A stretch of 55,577 nucleotides of DNA from CAZCFB01 sp964511535 (GTDB taxonomy: Bacteria > Myxococcota_A > Polyangia > GCA-2747355 > CAZCFB01): assembly GCA_964511535.1 (NCBI GenBank), contig CAZEFW010000043.1, positions 1 through 55,577 of the forward strand. Reading direction: 5' to 3'. The translations under genes were made by a program, and so were the position numbers. Shown here piece by piece: positions 9,201 to 16,378 of the stretch. Position 1 is the first letter of the stretch, and each line of letters opens with the position of its first letter. Under the pieces are notes generated by a model. The model made no database searches and was not told the DNA's origin. It worked only from the letters and a program-made list of their open reading frames with translations.

Positions 9201-11456
9201 GGCCCGCTGGGCAAGCGCCTCGCCTCGGCCGGGTTCGACCGCAAGGTGCGCATCTGGGACGTGGCCAGCGGCGCCCCGCGCGCCGTGCTCTCGGGCCACC
9301 AGGAGCGCATCGCGGGGCTCGCGTTCAGCCCCGACGGCCGGGTGCTGGCGTCGGCGGGCAGGGATCGCACCGTGCGCCTGTGGGACATGGCCACCGGCTC
9401 GGCGCGGGCCGTGCTGCGAGGCCACCGGGACCGTATCAGCGCCGTGGCCTTCAGCCCGGACGGTCGGCTGGTGGCCTCGGCGGGCGCCGATCGGACTGTG
9501 CGCCTGTGGGACGTGGAGCGCGGCGCCGAGCGCGCGGTGCTCCGGGGCCACGAGGGGCGCGTGCTCGGCGTGGCCTTCAGCCCCGACGGCGCCATGCTGG
9601 GCAGCTGCTCGGCAGACAAGACGGTGAGGATGTGGCGCCTCGACGCCCCCCGCAGCGAGGCGCCCGCGCGCGGCCACGAGACCGCCGTGGCGGGGCTCGC
9701 CATCAGCCCGGACGGCAAGCGCATCGCCTCGGGCGGCGCCGACCGCACGGTGCGCCTGTGGGACCGGGCAGGCAACCAGCTGGCCGTGCTCACCGGGCAC
9801 GAGGGGACCATCTACAGCGTGGCGTTCAGCCCCGACGGCAAGCGGCTCGCCTCGGCCAGCGCGGACCGCACCGCGCGCCTCTGGGAGGTGGCCACCGGCC
9901 GGGCGCTGGCCACCCTGCCGGCCCACGGGGGCAGCGTCTTCTCCGTGGCCTTCAGCCCCGACGGCGGCACCCTGGCCACGGCGGTGCACGACCGCACCGT
10001 CCGGCTGTGGGACGTGAAGACGCGCGCGCCTGCTGGCGTGCTCGAGGGCCACGAGGCCAGCGTCAACTGGGTCACCTTCAGCCCGGACGGCAAGCTGCTC
10101 GCCTCGGCCAGTTCGGACCGCACCGCGCGGCTCTGGGACCGGGCGACGCAGACCCAGCGGGCCAAGCTCGAGGGCCACACTGGCACCGTGCGAGGCGTCT
10201 GCTTCACCCCCGACGGCGGATCCCTGGTCACGGCGTCCGACGATCAGACCGTACGGCGATGGGACCTGAGCCGCGGCGAGCCCCGCATCGTGGGGAGCCA
10301 CGCCGGCCGCGCCTACCGCCTGGACTGCCACCCTGACGGGCGCCGCGTGGGGGCGCCAGACTCCGCGGGCACCGCCCGCATCTGGGATATGCAGCGGGGC
10401 GGCTACGTGGAGCTCCAGGGGCACAAGAGCGAGGCGAACATCCTGCGCTTCGGCCCCGATGGCCACCACGCCGTCACCGCCGGCGACGACGGCACCGTTC
10501 GGCTGTGGAATGTCTCCAGCGGGCGCCCGGTGTGGAACGCGCCGTTGCTGCTCCACGCACCGCCCACCCTGTACAGCCACGCCGGCTGGACCCCGCTCGA
10601 CGGGCCAGCGACCTCCGCGCCGCCCATCAAGGGCTGGCGCAGCGCCGTGGAGCGGGGCGCCCCCCGCGCCGCAACCGACGGTGAGGGTGGGCTCTGCGTC
10701 GAGACCCGGGACGGCGAGCTCCAGCGCTGGGTCCAGGACAAGGACCGGCTGGCCTGGAGCGCCAGCGCCGCCAACGTCCAGCAGCTGCTGGCCATGACCA
10801 CCGGCTGCCTGACCCTGGCTCAGGGTGGCGTGGTGAGCCTGCACACCGCGGGAGGCGTGGCCAAGAAGCTGGCCGCCGGCGTCACGGCCATGTCCTGGAC
10901 CGGCGACAAGATCCTGGCGGTCGGGGGCGGCAGGGTCAGGAGCTTCGCCGCTTCCGGCGCCCCCCTCGGCACGCGCCCCGCCCATGTGCACGCCACGGCG
11001 GTGACCGCCGCCGACCAGTGGATCGTGCTGGGCTACCGTGACGGCAACCTGGAGCTGGTCCCGGCCGCCGCCGACGCCACCCCGCCGCGGTTCATCTTCG
11101 AGCGCATCCCGTCGAGCCCGGTGGTCCGCCTCATCCCTGGCCCGTCCGGCACGGTGTTCGCCGGGTTCGCCAACGGCCAGGTGGGCCTGTGGCAGCTCTC
11201 CAACGGCGCCCGCCTGGACCATGCCCGGCTGCACGGCCCCGTGACCCACCTGCTCTACCGGGACAGGAAGCTGTACGCCGCCACCGCCCTGGGGGGGCAC
11301 CTGACCCGCGACTTCGGCCTGTTCCACGCGCCCTATTGCCAGCTGATGCGCCAGGTGTGGAAGGACACGCCGCTGGTGTGGAAGGGGGGCCTGCCGAGGC
11401 CCACGCAGGTGCCCGCCGGCCACGCGTGCGCGGGGGACTCCGGCGGAGTCAGGTAG
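6243..11456 (+). CDS. Ser/Thr protein kinase-STAND NTPase-WD40 repeat protein
   Basis: A signalling protein of about 1737 residues. The kinase (about 15-290) has the GKGGMGEV P-loop, VALKV lysine, HRDLKPANIL catalytic loop, DFGLA and GSPHYMAPEQ. A STAND-type NTPase follows, with Walker A GPSGAGKS (349-356) and Walker B LLFVDQLEEL. One transmembrane segment lies at about 750-775, then a Gln/Arg/Glu-rich helix. About 13-14 WD40 blades (about 850-1430) share the FSPDGxxLASA...DxTxRLWD core, and a diverged C-terminal propeller region follows. I favour the TTG at 6243 because GGAGG lies 8 nt upstream; ATG at 6282 is the alternative. The layout suggests a cytosolic kinase/STAND half and a WD40 sensor or scaffold on the other side of the membrane. 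The ligand is unknown. Confidence 0.9.
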   Translation: MSRSGRDRLRPGEMVDHFKVLRLAGKGGMGEVYLARDSRLGRKVALKVIHPDVLTNEEVRQRFISEARITARFSHPNIVTVHHVGTHDGSSYLAMEYLDGQPLNLRLSSHRPGLKEALRIAHAIADALTEAHRHGVLHRDLKPANILLATDGRLRVLDFGLAKQEVGELADSQVDTLDLEGSVTLPDGVDGKGKGPRGSPHYMAPEQWQERDCSGAVDIWALGLILHQLITGHHPNEGLSIYQLCVNAADPTPFPSIAKASPDLPLAVVELVDACLNKDPDQRPPARKVARGLARALQDDRTGEGRYHNPFRGLLPFDEQHAHQFYGREAEIDAVMERLRVEPVLPVVGPSGAGKSSFIQAGVIPRLREQGHWEVIRLRPGNEPFLNLALRLTAGDSQLEAGPELREAAGRLAQELQEEPGRLALRLLDRAEQTRGHVLLFVDQLEELYTLDSGGEAGARRRFMRALCTAADDAEGPVRVIFTLRDDFLGRVAEGREAREALARVTVLRTPDAPAMEEILRRPVEAAGYHYEDPRLAQEMVAEVQDERAALPMLQFAGHQLWARRDQERLVLTREAYAAIGGVAGALARHADSVIDGLTASQEQVARHLFLRLVTADGTRAVVPRSALLDGLGPDGGEVLERLTRQRVLVARKGLEEPELELAHESLVVTWRRLERWLEEGREERQFLAEVGQAASLWHRRGRHASEVWGGDALAQARVRAARCEALPDQVRDFLEAGLHGEARRKRRRRLLLGAAVLVLTLVAAGAVAAALLVDRQRLQAEDQRSEAVRQRQEAHRQRGAALEAGARAALLRGEALEARASLRGALESGDSLASRALWWRLQKIPLHWKATLNGIVYAIAFSPDGKQVAVVSQDQAIYLLDVATRAARILRGHRDQIFSVSFSPDGKSLASGTWGGEIRLWDLATGKHRTLTGHGAGVWSIAFSPDGKLLASASGDKTARIWDLSSGASRAVLRGHDAMVLGVAFGPLGKRLASAGFDRKVRIWDVASGAPRAVLSGHQERIAGLAFSPDGRVLASAGRDRTVRLWDMATGSARAVLRGHRDRISAVAFSPDGRLVASAGADRTVRLWDVERGAERAVLRGHEGRVLGVAFSPDGAMLGSCSADKTVRMWRLDAPRSEAPARGHETAVAGLAISPDGKRIASGGADRTVRLWDRAGNQLAVLTGHEGTIYSVAFSPDGKRLASASADRTARLWEVATGRALATLPAHGGSVFSVAFSPDGGTLATAVHDRTVRLWDVKTRAPAGVLEGHEASVNWVTFSPDGKLLASASSDRTARLWDRATQTQRAKLEGHTGTVRGVCFTPDGGSLVTASDDQTVRRWDLSRGEPRIVGSHAGRAYRLDCHPDGRRVGAPDSAGTARIWDMQRGGYVELQGHKSEANILRFGPDGHHAVTAGDDGTVRLWNVSSGRPVWNAPLLLHAPPTLYSHAGWTPLDGPATSAPPIKGWRSAVERGAPRAATDGEGGLCVETRDGELQRWVQDKDRLAWSASAANVQQLLAMTTGCLTLAQGGVVSLHTAGGVAKKLAAGVTAMSWTGDKILAVGGGRVRSFAASGAPLGTRPAHVHATAVTAADQWIVLGYRDGNLELVPAAADATPPRFIFERIPSSPVVRLIPGPSGTVFAGFANGQVGLWQLSNGARLDHARLHGPVTHLLYRDRKLYAATALGGHLTRDFGLFHAPYCQLMRQVWKDTPLVWKGGLPRPTQVPAGHACAGDSGGVR

Positions 11457-11476
11457 CGGCGGCGTCTTGCTGACAG

Positions 11477-11562
11477 GACGCGGCAAGATGCCGCGTCTAC
11501 GCGAGAAGCCGCGGCCCGTGGCAAGATGTGCGCCTGGATGTAGAAGCGGCGTCCCGCCGCTT
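11477..11562. repeat. Pair of REP-like hairpins after convergent genes
   Basis: Two strong palindromes lie between the kinase gene and the convergent rhodanese gene. At 11477-11497, GACGCGGC and GCCGCGTC form an 8-bp perfect stem around AAGAT. At 11544-11562, AAGCGGCG and CGCCGCTT form an 8-bp perfect stem around TCC. On their respective strands both are flanked by TCTAC, and GGCAAGATG recurs between them, which suggests members of one dispersed palindromic family rather than chance. The second hairpin begins inside the TGA stop of the rhodanese gene and could serve as its transcript end. There is no T-tract, so intrinsic termination is uncertain. Confidence 0.5.
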
Positions 11563-12056
11563 CAGTTGGCCACGGGCAGGCCCGCCCCGCGCCACGCATG
11601 TGGCCCGCCCTGCAGCACGGCCACGCGGGTGAACTTGTGCTTGTTGTGCATGTCGGCCGCCAGACCGGCGGCGCTCGCCTCGTTACTTCAGGCGCAGTAG
11701 AAGATCAGCCGGCTATCCCTGGGCAGCTCGGTCAGCTTCGCCTCGAAGCTGTCGCGCGCCATGGCGCCATGGAGCTTCATCGCCGCGAACTTGGCCGGGT
11801 CAGGGTATGCGCAGACCAGCATGGCGCCCGCCTCCTTGACCTCGCGATGAACATCGGCCGGGCTCATCCGCGTCACCTTGTCGGGCTCCAGCAGCCCGGG
11901 CGCGGCGGCCGGCTCCTGGGCGCTGGGGGCCGTCGCCGCTGGCGCCGGGGCAGCCTTCGGGGCAGGCGCTGACGTGGCGGGCGGCGGGCTCGATTTCTTG
12001 CATCCGGCCTGGGCCACGGTCATCAACATCACGCCCAGGAATACAGTCGCTCTCAT
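11562..12056 (-). CDS. Selenocysteine-containing rhodanese-like lipoprotein (TGA read as Sec)
   Basis: 164 codons if the in-frame TGA at 11688-11690 is read as selenocysteine (residue 123). The N-terminus is an export signal with a lipobox-like QAGC, then an Ala/Pro-rich linker (22-55) and a rhodanese-like domain (about 58-164). The motif preceding the TGA is LIFYCA. The frame after it reads SNEASAAGLA and later LQGGPHAW and AGLPV, which is the normal rhodanese second half, so Sec replaces the catalytic Cys of the usual CPNEAS-type loop. A hairpin with a GGUCU apical loop follows 21 nt after the TGA. GGAGG precedes the ATG at 12056. Rhodaneses transfer or carry sulfane sulfur; the substrate here is unknown. 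Standard annotation would truncate it at 11688. The alternative is a Cys/Arg-to-stop mutation in a pseudogene. Confidence 0.82.
11656..11672 (-). promoter_or_regulatory. Bacterial SECIS hairpin of the rhodanese gene
   Basis: On the minus strand GCCGCC, loop GGTCT, GGCGGC forms a perfect 6-bp stem with a 5-nt loop. The loop GGUCU matches the apical loop of the Escherichia coli fdhF SECIS that SelB recognises. The loop starts 21 nt after the TGA, within the range usual for bacterial SECIS elements. The hairpin lies inside the coding sequence of the rhodanese second half. The sequence match is direct; SelB recognition is inferred. Confidence 0.78.
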
Positions 12057-12152
12057 GTCATCTCCCTCCAGGTTTTCACCCATAGATGATGGCGCGCGTT
12101 GGCCCGGCGTCCACCTGTTTGGGCTATGCTGTGGCCCACGAGGAGGACAACC

Positions 12153-12572
12153 ATGAAGTCCCTGACCCGATACCTCACCCTGCGCGTCCCCACCCGGCGC
12201 GCGTTCATCAACATCACCCCTGACGTGGAGCAGGCGGTGCGCGAGTCGGGCGTGGCCGAGGGGCTCTGCCTGGTCAACGCCATGCACATCACCGCCAGCG
12301 TGTTCATCAACGACGACGAGTCCGGGCTGCACCAGGACTACGAGCGCTGGCTGGAGGAGCTGGCGCCCCACGCGCCGGTGAGCCGGTACCAGCACAACCG
12401 CACCGGCGAGGACAACGGCGATGCGCACCACAAGCGCCAGATCATGGGCCGCGAGGTGGTGGTGGCCATCACCGAGGGGCGCCTCGACTTCGGCACCTGG
12501 GAGCAGATCTTCTACGGCGAGTTCGACGGCCGCAGGGACAAGCGCGTGCTGGTCAAGATCATCGGAGAGTAG
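12153..12572 (+). CDS. YjbQ family protein (UPF0047)
   Basis: A 139-residue single-domain protein of the YjbQ/UPF0047 family. Typical blocks are visible: NAMHITASVFIND in the middle, HKRQIMG, and a C-terminal EGRLDFGTWEQIFYGEFDG followed by VLVKIIGE. The family is small, soluble and widespread; weak thiamin phosphate synthase activity has been reported for members but the physiological role is unsettled. The ATG at 12153 is preceded by AGGAGGA at good spacing. It lies 5 nt upstream of a small Rieske protein gene, so the two form an operon. Confidence 0.88.
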   Translation: MKSLTRYLTLRVPTRRAFINITPDVEQAVRESGVAEGLCLVNAMHITASVFINDDESGLHQDYERWLEELAPHAPVSRYQHNRTGEDNGDAHHKRQIMGREVVVAITEGRLDFGTWEQIFYGEFDGRRDKRVLVKIIGE

Positions 12573-12577
12573 GGACC

Positions 12578-12919
12578 ATGTCCGAACCGTTCAACGAGCC
12601 CGGCTTCGTCAAGGCCGCCCGGGTGAGCGACTTCAAGGGCCAGGCCATGAAGGCCATCACCCTGCTCACCCGGCGGGTGGGCATCTTCAGGCAGGCCGAC
12701 GGCAGCTTCCGCGCCATGGAGATGACCTGCAAGCACCAGGGCGCGGACCTGAGCAAGGGGACGCTGGAGGGCGACATGGTCACCTGCCCGCGTCACGGCT
12801 GGCGCTATGACCTGACCACCGGGCAGTGCGTAAACAACGACTCTCTGCCCCTGCGTCCACACGAGGTCAGGGTGGTGGGGGATCAGATCTACGTCTCGCT
12901 GACCCCGGTCAGCCAGTAG
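12578..12919 (+). CDS. Small Rieske [2Fe-2S] ferredoxin-like protein
   Basis: A 113-residue soluble protein with a complete Rieske motif: CKHQGADL (Cys and His about 46-48) and CPRHGWRYDLTTG (Cys and His about 67-70). This is the form seen in NirD-like and dioxygenase-type Rieske ferredoxins, so it probably acts as a small electron carrier. It has no signal peptide or membrane segment. GGAGAG lies ahead of the start, and it is the second gene after yjbQ with a 5-nt gap. The partner enzyme is not evident in the window; the Rieske-GltB fusion at 3.5 kb is a separate locus. Confidence 0.88.
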   Translation: MSEPFNEPGFVKAARVSDFKGQAMKAITLLTRRVGIFRQADGSFRAMEMTCKHQGADLSKGTLEGDMVTCPRHGWRYDLTTGQCVNNDSLPLRPHEVRVVGDQIYVSLTPVSQ

Positions 12920-12924
12920 CGCGC

Positions 12925-12945
12925 GGGCGGGCCCCTCCCCCGCCC
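12925..12945. terminator. Possible bidirectional terminator between convergent genes
   Basis: GGGCGGG, loop CCCCTCC, CCCGCCC gives a perfect 7-bp GC stem filling the 25-nt gap between the Rieske gene (plus) and the PII-like gene (minus), touching the stop of the latter. There is no T-tract, so it may slow or block polymerase only weakly. Confidence 0.4.
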
Positions 12946-13286
12946 TACTTCAGCAGCTCGTCGCGGAAGCCGTAGATTCGCCCGATGGGCAGGGTGAACA
13001 TCAGCCCCCTGCCCGGGTCGTCGAACGTCCCGCACACGTCCTGCACCACCTCGCAGATCTCGTCCACGCGCTCGCCTGGCACCACGGTGAGGATGGTCTT
13101 GTTCCCCGGCGTGCTGCCCGGGAACGCGTCGCGCAGCCCGGCGAAGATCGGGATCTCGTGGGAGATGATCCGCCCCATGCCCACCGAGTTGAGCACCGTG
13201 GCGCCGCTGACGCCGAGCTCCAGAAAGGCGGCCATCAGGTCCTCCAGGTACTCCACCTGGTTGAGGAAGATCACCACCAGCTGCAT
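12945..13286 (-). CDS. PII-like regulatory protein
   Basis: A 113-residue protein with the ferredoxin-like pattern of the PII/DUF190-like superfamily: N-terminal MQLVVIFL strand, helix EYLEDLMAAFLELGVSGATVL, a central loop replacing the T-loop, TILTVVPGERVDEICEVV, and a C-terminal strand LMFTLPIGRIYGF. It lacks the classical GlnB uridylylation loop sequence, so it is a PII-like rather than a nitrogen-regulation PII. It is the last gene of an operon of two CPA antiporters and an EIIA-like protein, which suggests it senses a nucleotide or ion and controls the transporters. I start at 13286, 13 nt after the EIIA stop; an in-frame ATG at 13313 would overlap that gene. Confidence 0.7.
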   Translation of the reverse strand: MQLVVIFLNQVEYLEDLMAAFLELGVSGATVLNSVGMGRIISHEIPIFAGLRDAFPGSTPGNKTILTVVPGERVDEICEVVQDVCGTFDDPGRGLMFTLPIGRIYGFRDELLK

Positions 13287-13299
13287 GTCCCGGCCGGCG

Positions 13300-13764
13300 C
13301 TAGAAGTGGGCATTCTCATACTCGACGAAGGCCCGGTGCACCTGCGCGGCGTCGGCGCAGGCGAGCAGCTCTTCCCGCAGGGCGCGGTTGTGCAGCAACC
13401 GCGAGACCCGGGCCAGGAACTTGATGTACTCCCGCGGCTGATCGCCAGGCGCCAGGATCAGGAAGATCAGCCGCACCGGCTTGTTGTCGATGGCGTCGTA
13501 CGCCACCTGCCCGGCGGTGAGGCCGAAGGCGGCCACCATGGTCTCGCCGTGGGCCAGCTTGCCGTGGGGGATGGCCACCCCCTCGCCCACGCCGGTGGAG
13601 GCCAGCGCCTCGCGCTCGTGCACCGCCGCCAGGGCGTCCGCGCGCTCCTGGTCTGACGCCGCGGGGAGCGCCAGCGCCACCATCTCGGCGAAGAGCGCCT
13701 CCTTGGTCGCGCCCACGAGGGGCACCCTGATCTGCTGCTCGGTGAGGATTTCGGAGATGCGCAT
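13300..13764 (-). CDS. PTS EIIA-type (fructose/nitrogen family) regulatory protein
   Basis: A 154-residue stand-alone EIIA domain of the fructose/mannitol/PtsN type. The phosphorylatable His is in GVAIPHGK (His67). Other family features are ISEILTEQQI at the N-terminus and VRLIFLILAPGD after the active site. There is no EIIB or EIIC in the vicinity, so it is a regulator rather than part of sugar uptake. It is tucked 11 nt after an antiporter stop and just upstream of a PII-like gene. AGGA precedes the ATG at 13764. The likely role is phosphorylation-dependent control of the neighbouring cation antiporters, by analogy with PtsN control of potassium transporters. Confidence 0.85.
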   Translation of the reverse strand: MRISEILTEQQIRVPLVGATKEALFAEMVALALPAASDQERADALAAVHEREALASTGVGEGVAIPHGKLAHGETMVAAFGLTAGQVAYDAIDNKPVRLIFLILAPGDQPREYIKFLARVSRLLHNRALREELLACADAAQVHRAFVEYENAHF

Positions 13765-13775
13765 GGTTCGTCCTG

Positions 13776-15110
13776 TTAGCCCGTGGCCTTGCGGCCTTTC
13801 GCCTCGCCCACTTTCGATAATACATGCTTGAACATCACCGGGCCGATCACCTGGTTGACGGTGATGGCGGCGATGAGGATGCTCTGCACCTGCACGCCCA
13901 CCTCGGGGAAGCGGCGCACCACCTCGGAGATGAGGCCGAGGCTCACCCCGGCCTGGGTCACGAACCCGAGCCAGGCGTTGCGGTAGGTCAACGGCGGGTC
14001 CCCGGCCAGCCGGCCGCTGGCGTACGACCCGATCCAGATCATGGCCAGCCTGGCGCCCACGATGGCCAGGCCGAGGTGCCAGCCCTGCATCAGCACCTTC
14101 AGGTTCATGGTGGCGCCCGTGATGGCGAAGAAGATGACGAAGATCGGCAGCGAGATGCGATCCATGGCGCGCAGGAACGCCTCGCCGCGGCCCGACAGGT
14201 TCTGCACCACGAAGCCCGCGGACATGCAGATGATCAGCGGCTCGATGTTCAGCCGCACGTCGTGGGTCACCTGCAGGTACTCTCCCAGCAAGTGGCAGAA
14301 CCGCAGCACCACGAACCCCATGGCCGCCATGACGATGGGAAGCTCCACCTCCAGCCGCTGCACCAGGTAGATCACCGCCTTGCCCAGGCCGAGGCCCAGC
14401 AGCACCGAGGCCACCAGCTCCAGGCAGAGCACCGCCAGGAACATCAGATCCATGGATTGGCCCGGGAGGATGGTGCCCTGTCCCACCGAGACCACCACCG
14501 CGAAGAAGAGGATGACCAGCATGTCCATGGCGATGGTCACCGAGAGCACCGTGTCGGTGAACGGACCCCGGGCGCCCACTTCGCGGATCACCGCGATGGC
14601 GGACGAGGGTGATCGCGCGGTGGAGATGACCCCGAAGATGGCCGCCACGGCCAGGCGGACGTCCCACGGATAGTCCCGCATGAAGGGGATGGCCGGGGCC
14701 ATGACGAACACCACCAGCGTCACGCCGGAGAACACCACGGCGGTGATGCCCACCAGCATCATGGTGATCGACCGCAGCCGGCTGCGGAGCTGGGCCAGGC
14801 GCAGCTCCCCGCCGGCGCAGAAGGCGATGAACGCCAGGGCGATGCTGTTAAGGAACAGCACCGACTCCAGGGCCTGCCGGTCGAACATGCCGAGCATGTG
14901 GGGGCCGAGCAGCAGCCCGGCGAAGATGTAGCCGGTGATGCGCGGCAGCCCCACCCGCTCTCCAAGGGCCCCGGCGCAGAACGCCGCCAGCAGCAGGAAG
15001 CCGAGCACCAGCGCCGGAGAGGCCGACGTCGGCGCCCCGGCGGGCCCCAGGCGGGTGGCCACGAACACGCACGCCGTGATCAGGCCGAGGGTGAGCGCGC
15101 GGTACCTCAT
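13776..15110 (-). CDS. CPA-type cation:proton antiporter (second of pair)
   Basis: A 444-residue integral membrane protein with about 12 hydrophobic segments and the sodium/hydrogen exchanger family look: GYIFAGLLLGPHMLGMFD near residues 60-78, FIAFCAGGEL, then the ST-A-R-S-P-S-S-AIAVI stretch after the central helices, and a C-terminal GFVTQAGVSLGL block. It lacks TrkA-N or other cytosolic domains, although an EIIA protein and a PII-like protein are encoded just downstream. The start overlaps the upstream antiporter gene by 4 nt (ATGA), indicating coupled synthesis and possibly a heterodimer. Ion specificity (K or Na) cannot be read from the sequence. Confidence 0.82.
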   Translation of the reverse strand: MRYRALTLGLITACVFVATRLGPAGAPTSASPALVLGFLLLAAFCAGALGERVGLPRITGYIFAGLLLGPHMLGMFDRQALESVLFLNSIALAFIAFCAGGELRLAQLRSRLRSITMMLVGITAVVFSGVTLVVFVMAPAIPFMRDYPWDVRLAVAAIFGVISTARSPSSAIAVIREVGARGPFTDTVLSVTIAMDMLVILFFAVVVSVGQGTILPGQSMDLMFLAVLCLELVASVLLGLGLGKAVIYLVQRLEVELPIVMAAMGFVVLRFCHLLGEYLQVTHDVRLNIEPLIICMSAGFVVQNLSGRGEAFLRAMDRISLPIFVIFFAITGATMNLKVLMQGWHLGLAIVGARLAMIWIGSYASGRLAGDPPLTYRNAWLGFVTQAGVSLGLISEVVRRFPEVGVQVQSILIAAITVNQVIGPVMFKHVLSKVGEAKGRKATG

Positions 15111-16321
15111 GGGGCCTTCGCCTCCCCGCTCTCGCGGAACACGGCCAGGATCAGCGACGGCCCCACCAGCTCGCTCACCAGCACCGAGGCCAGGGTCACC
15201 ATCACCAGGGTCTCTGCCTCGGGCAGCCCGGCGATGGCGCGGAAGCTCATGACCATGGCCACTGGCAGGCCCCCCTCGCTGAAGAGGCCCAGCCCCACGT
15301 GCGGGGGCACCGGGTACTGGGGCCGAAACGTCCGGGTGGCCACGAAGGCTCCGGCCAGCTTGCCCACCGCCCTGGCTGCCAGGTATGCCCCGAGCAGCAG
15401 GAGCCCCGACCCGAGCTCCAGCTGCACGCTGGCGCCGGCCAGCAGCAGCAGGATGATGTATATCGTCTTTTCGCCCTTGATCACCATGGCCATGGTGCGC
15501 TGGCGATGGCGGCTGACGTTGGCCGCCGCGATGCCGAACCAGAGCCCCGCCACGAGGGTGGAGGCGTGCAGGGTGTGCGCCAGCCCGGCGCAGAACATCA
15601 GCGAGCCCATTATGAACAGCCCGAACTCCTGGCGGGAGAAGCGGCCGTTGGCGATGACGATGAACACCGCGGTGGAGGCCAGCCCGGCCAGCGCGGGGGC
15701 AGCCAGGGACCACACCACGCCCAGGGGCTGGAGCGCACCGCCGGCCAGCCCCGCCGCCAGGCAGGTGGCCAGGGCGAACAGGCAGAGGCCGAACAGCCCG
15801 TCCACCGCGGACATGTAGCGCAGCAGCTCCAGCAGCCCACGGTTCTCCAGCCGCATTTCGCGATCCACGATGGCCAGGGCCGACTGGGCCGTGCAGCAGG
15901 CCGTGCTGCCCAGGATCATGGCCAGGGTCAGCAGCAGCGCCGGGGAGCGGCCCCCGAGCAGGACATCGAGCAGCAGGTAGATGGCGCCGGTGACCAGCAG
16001 GAAGGTGACCATCGCGTGCAGGGCGGTGATGGAGAAGTAGCTCCGGGGCAGGCTCCTGAGCTGCCGGACCTTGAACTGCAAGCCGAACAGGAAGCCGACC
16101 CAGCTGAGCCCGAACAACAGCGCCGGCGACATCTGGCTCAGGGTGCCGCTGTCCAGCACGCCGATCCCGGCGCCGCCGAGCAGCACCCCGAGCAGGATGT
16201 ACACCGTGCCCGTGAGCATCACCGCGCGCACGCCGAGCGGGAAACGATGACTGTGAGAGATCCCCCTGGCGCCGACGAGGGCCACCGCCGTGAGGACCAC
16301 TATGGCCAGCAGGAGCTTCAT
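15107..16321 (-). CDS. CPA-type antiporter-like membrane protein (first of pair)
   Basis: A 404-residue polytopic membrane protein with about 12 segments. Features are FPLGVRAVMLTGTVYILLGVLLG at the N-terminus, SWVGFLFGLQFKVRQLR, SPALLLTLAMILGSTACCTAQSAL and a C-terminal GLGLFSEGGLPVAMVMSF block corresponding to the late conserved helix of CPA exchangers. It is more diverged than its partner and may be a non-transporting or differently selective subunit. It is the first gene of the four-gene unit 16321-12945. The 57-nt gap to the PPTase gene has no obvious promoter. Confidence 0.75.
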   Translation of the reverse strand: MKLLLAIVVLTAVALVGARGISHSHRFPLGVRAVMLTGTVYILLGVLLGGAGIGVLDSGTLSQMSPALLFGLSWVGFLFGLQFKVRQLRSLPRSYFSITALHAMVTFLLVTGAIYLLLDVLLGGRSPALLLTLAMILGSTACCTAQSALAIVDREMRLENRGLLELLRYMSAVDGLFGLCLFALATCLAAGLAGGALQPLGVVWSLAAPALAGLASTAVFIVIANGRFSRQEFGLFIMGSLMFCAGLAHTLHASTLVAGLWFGIAAANVSRHRQRTMAMVIKGEKTIYIILLLLAGASVQLELGSGLLLLGAYLAARAVGKLAGAFVATRTFRPQYPVPPHVGLGLFSEGGLPVAMVMSFRAIAGLPEAETLVMVTLASVLVSELVGPSLILAVFRESGEAKAP

Positions 16322-16378
16322 CCGCCCCTACCAGTATACCCGTGTGGTGACGCTGACCCTGGCCTGACGTGTAGCGGC

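Noticed and set aside
6141..11486. Two very long open frames on the minus strand across the kinase gene
   Set aside because: They mirror the codon structure of the plus-strand kinase-WD40 gene, have Gly/Arg/His-rich low-complexity sequence and no recognisable domain. They are GC-driven shadows.
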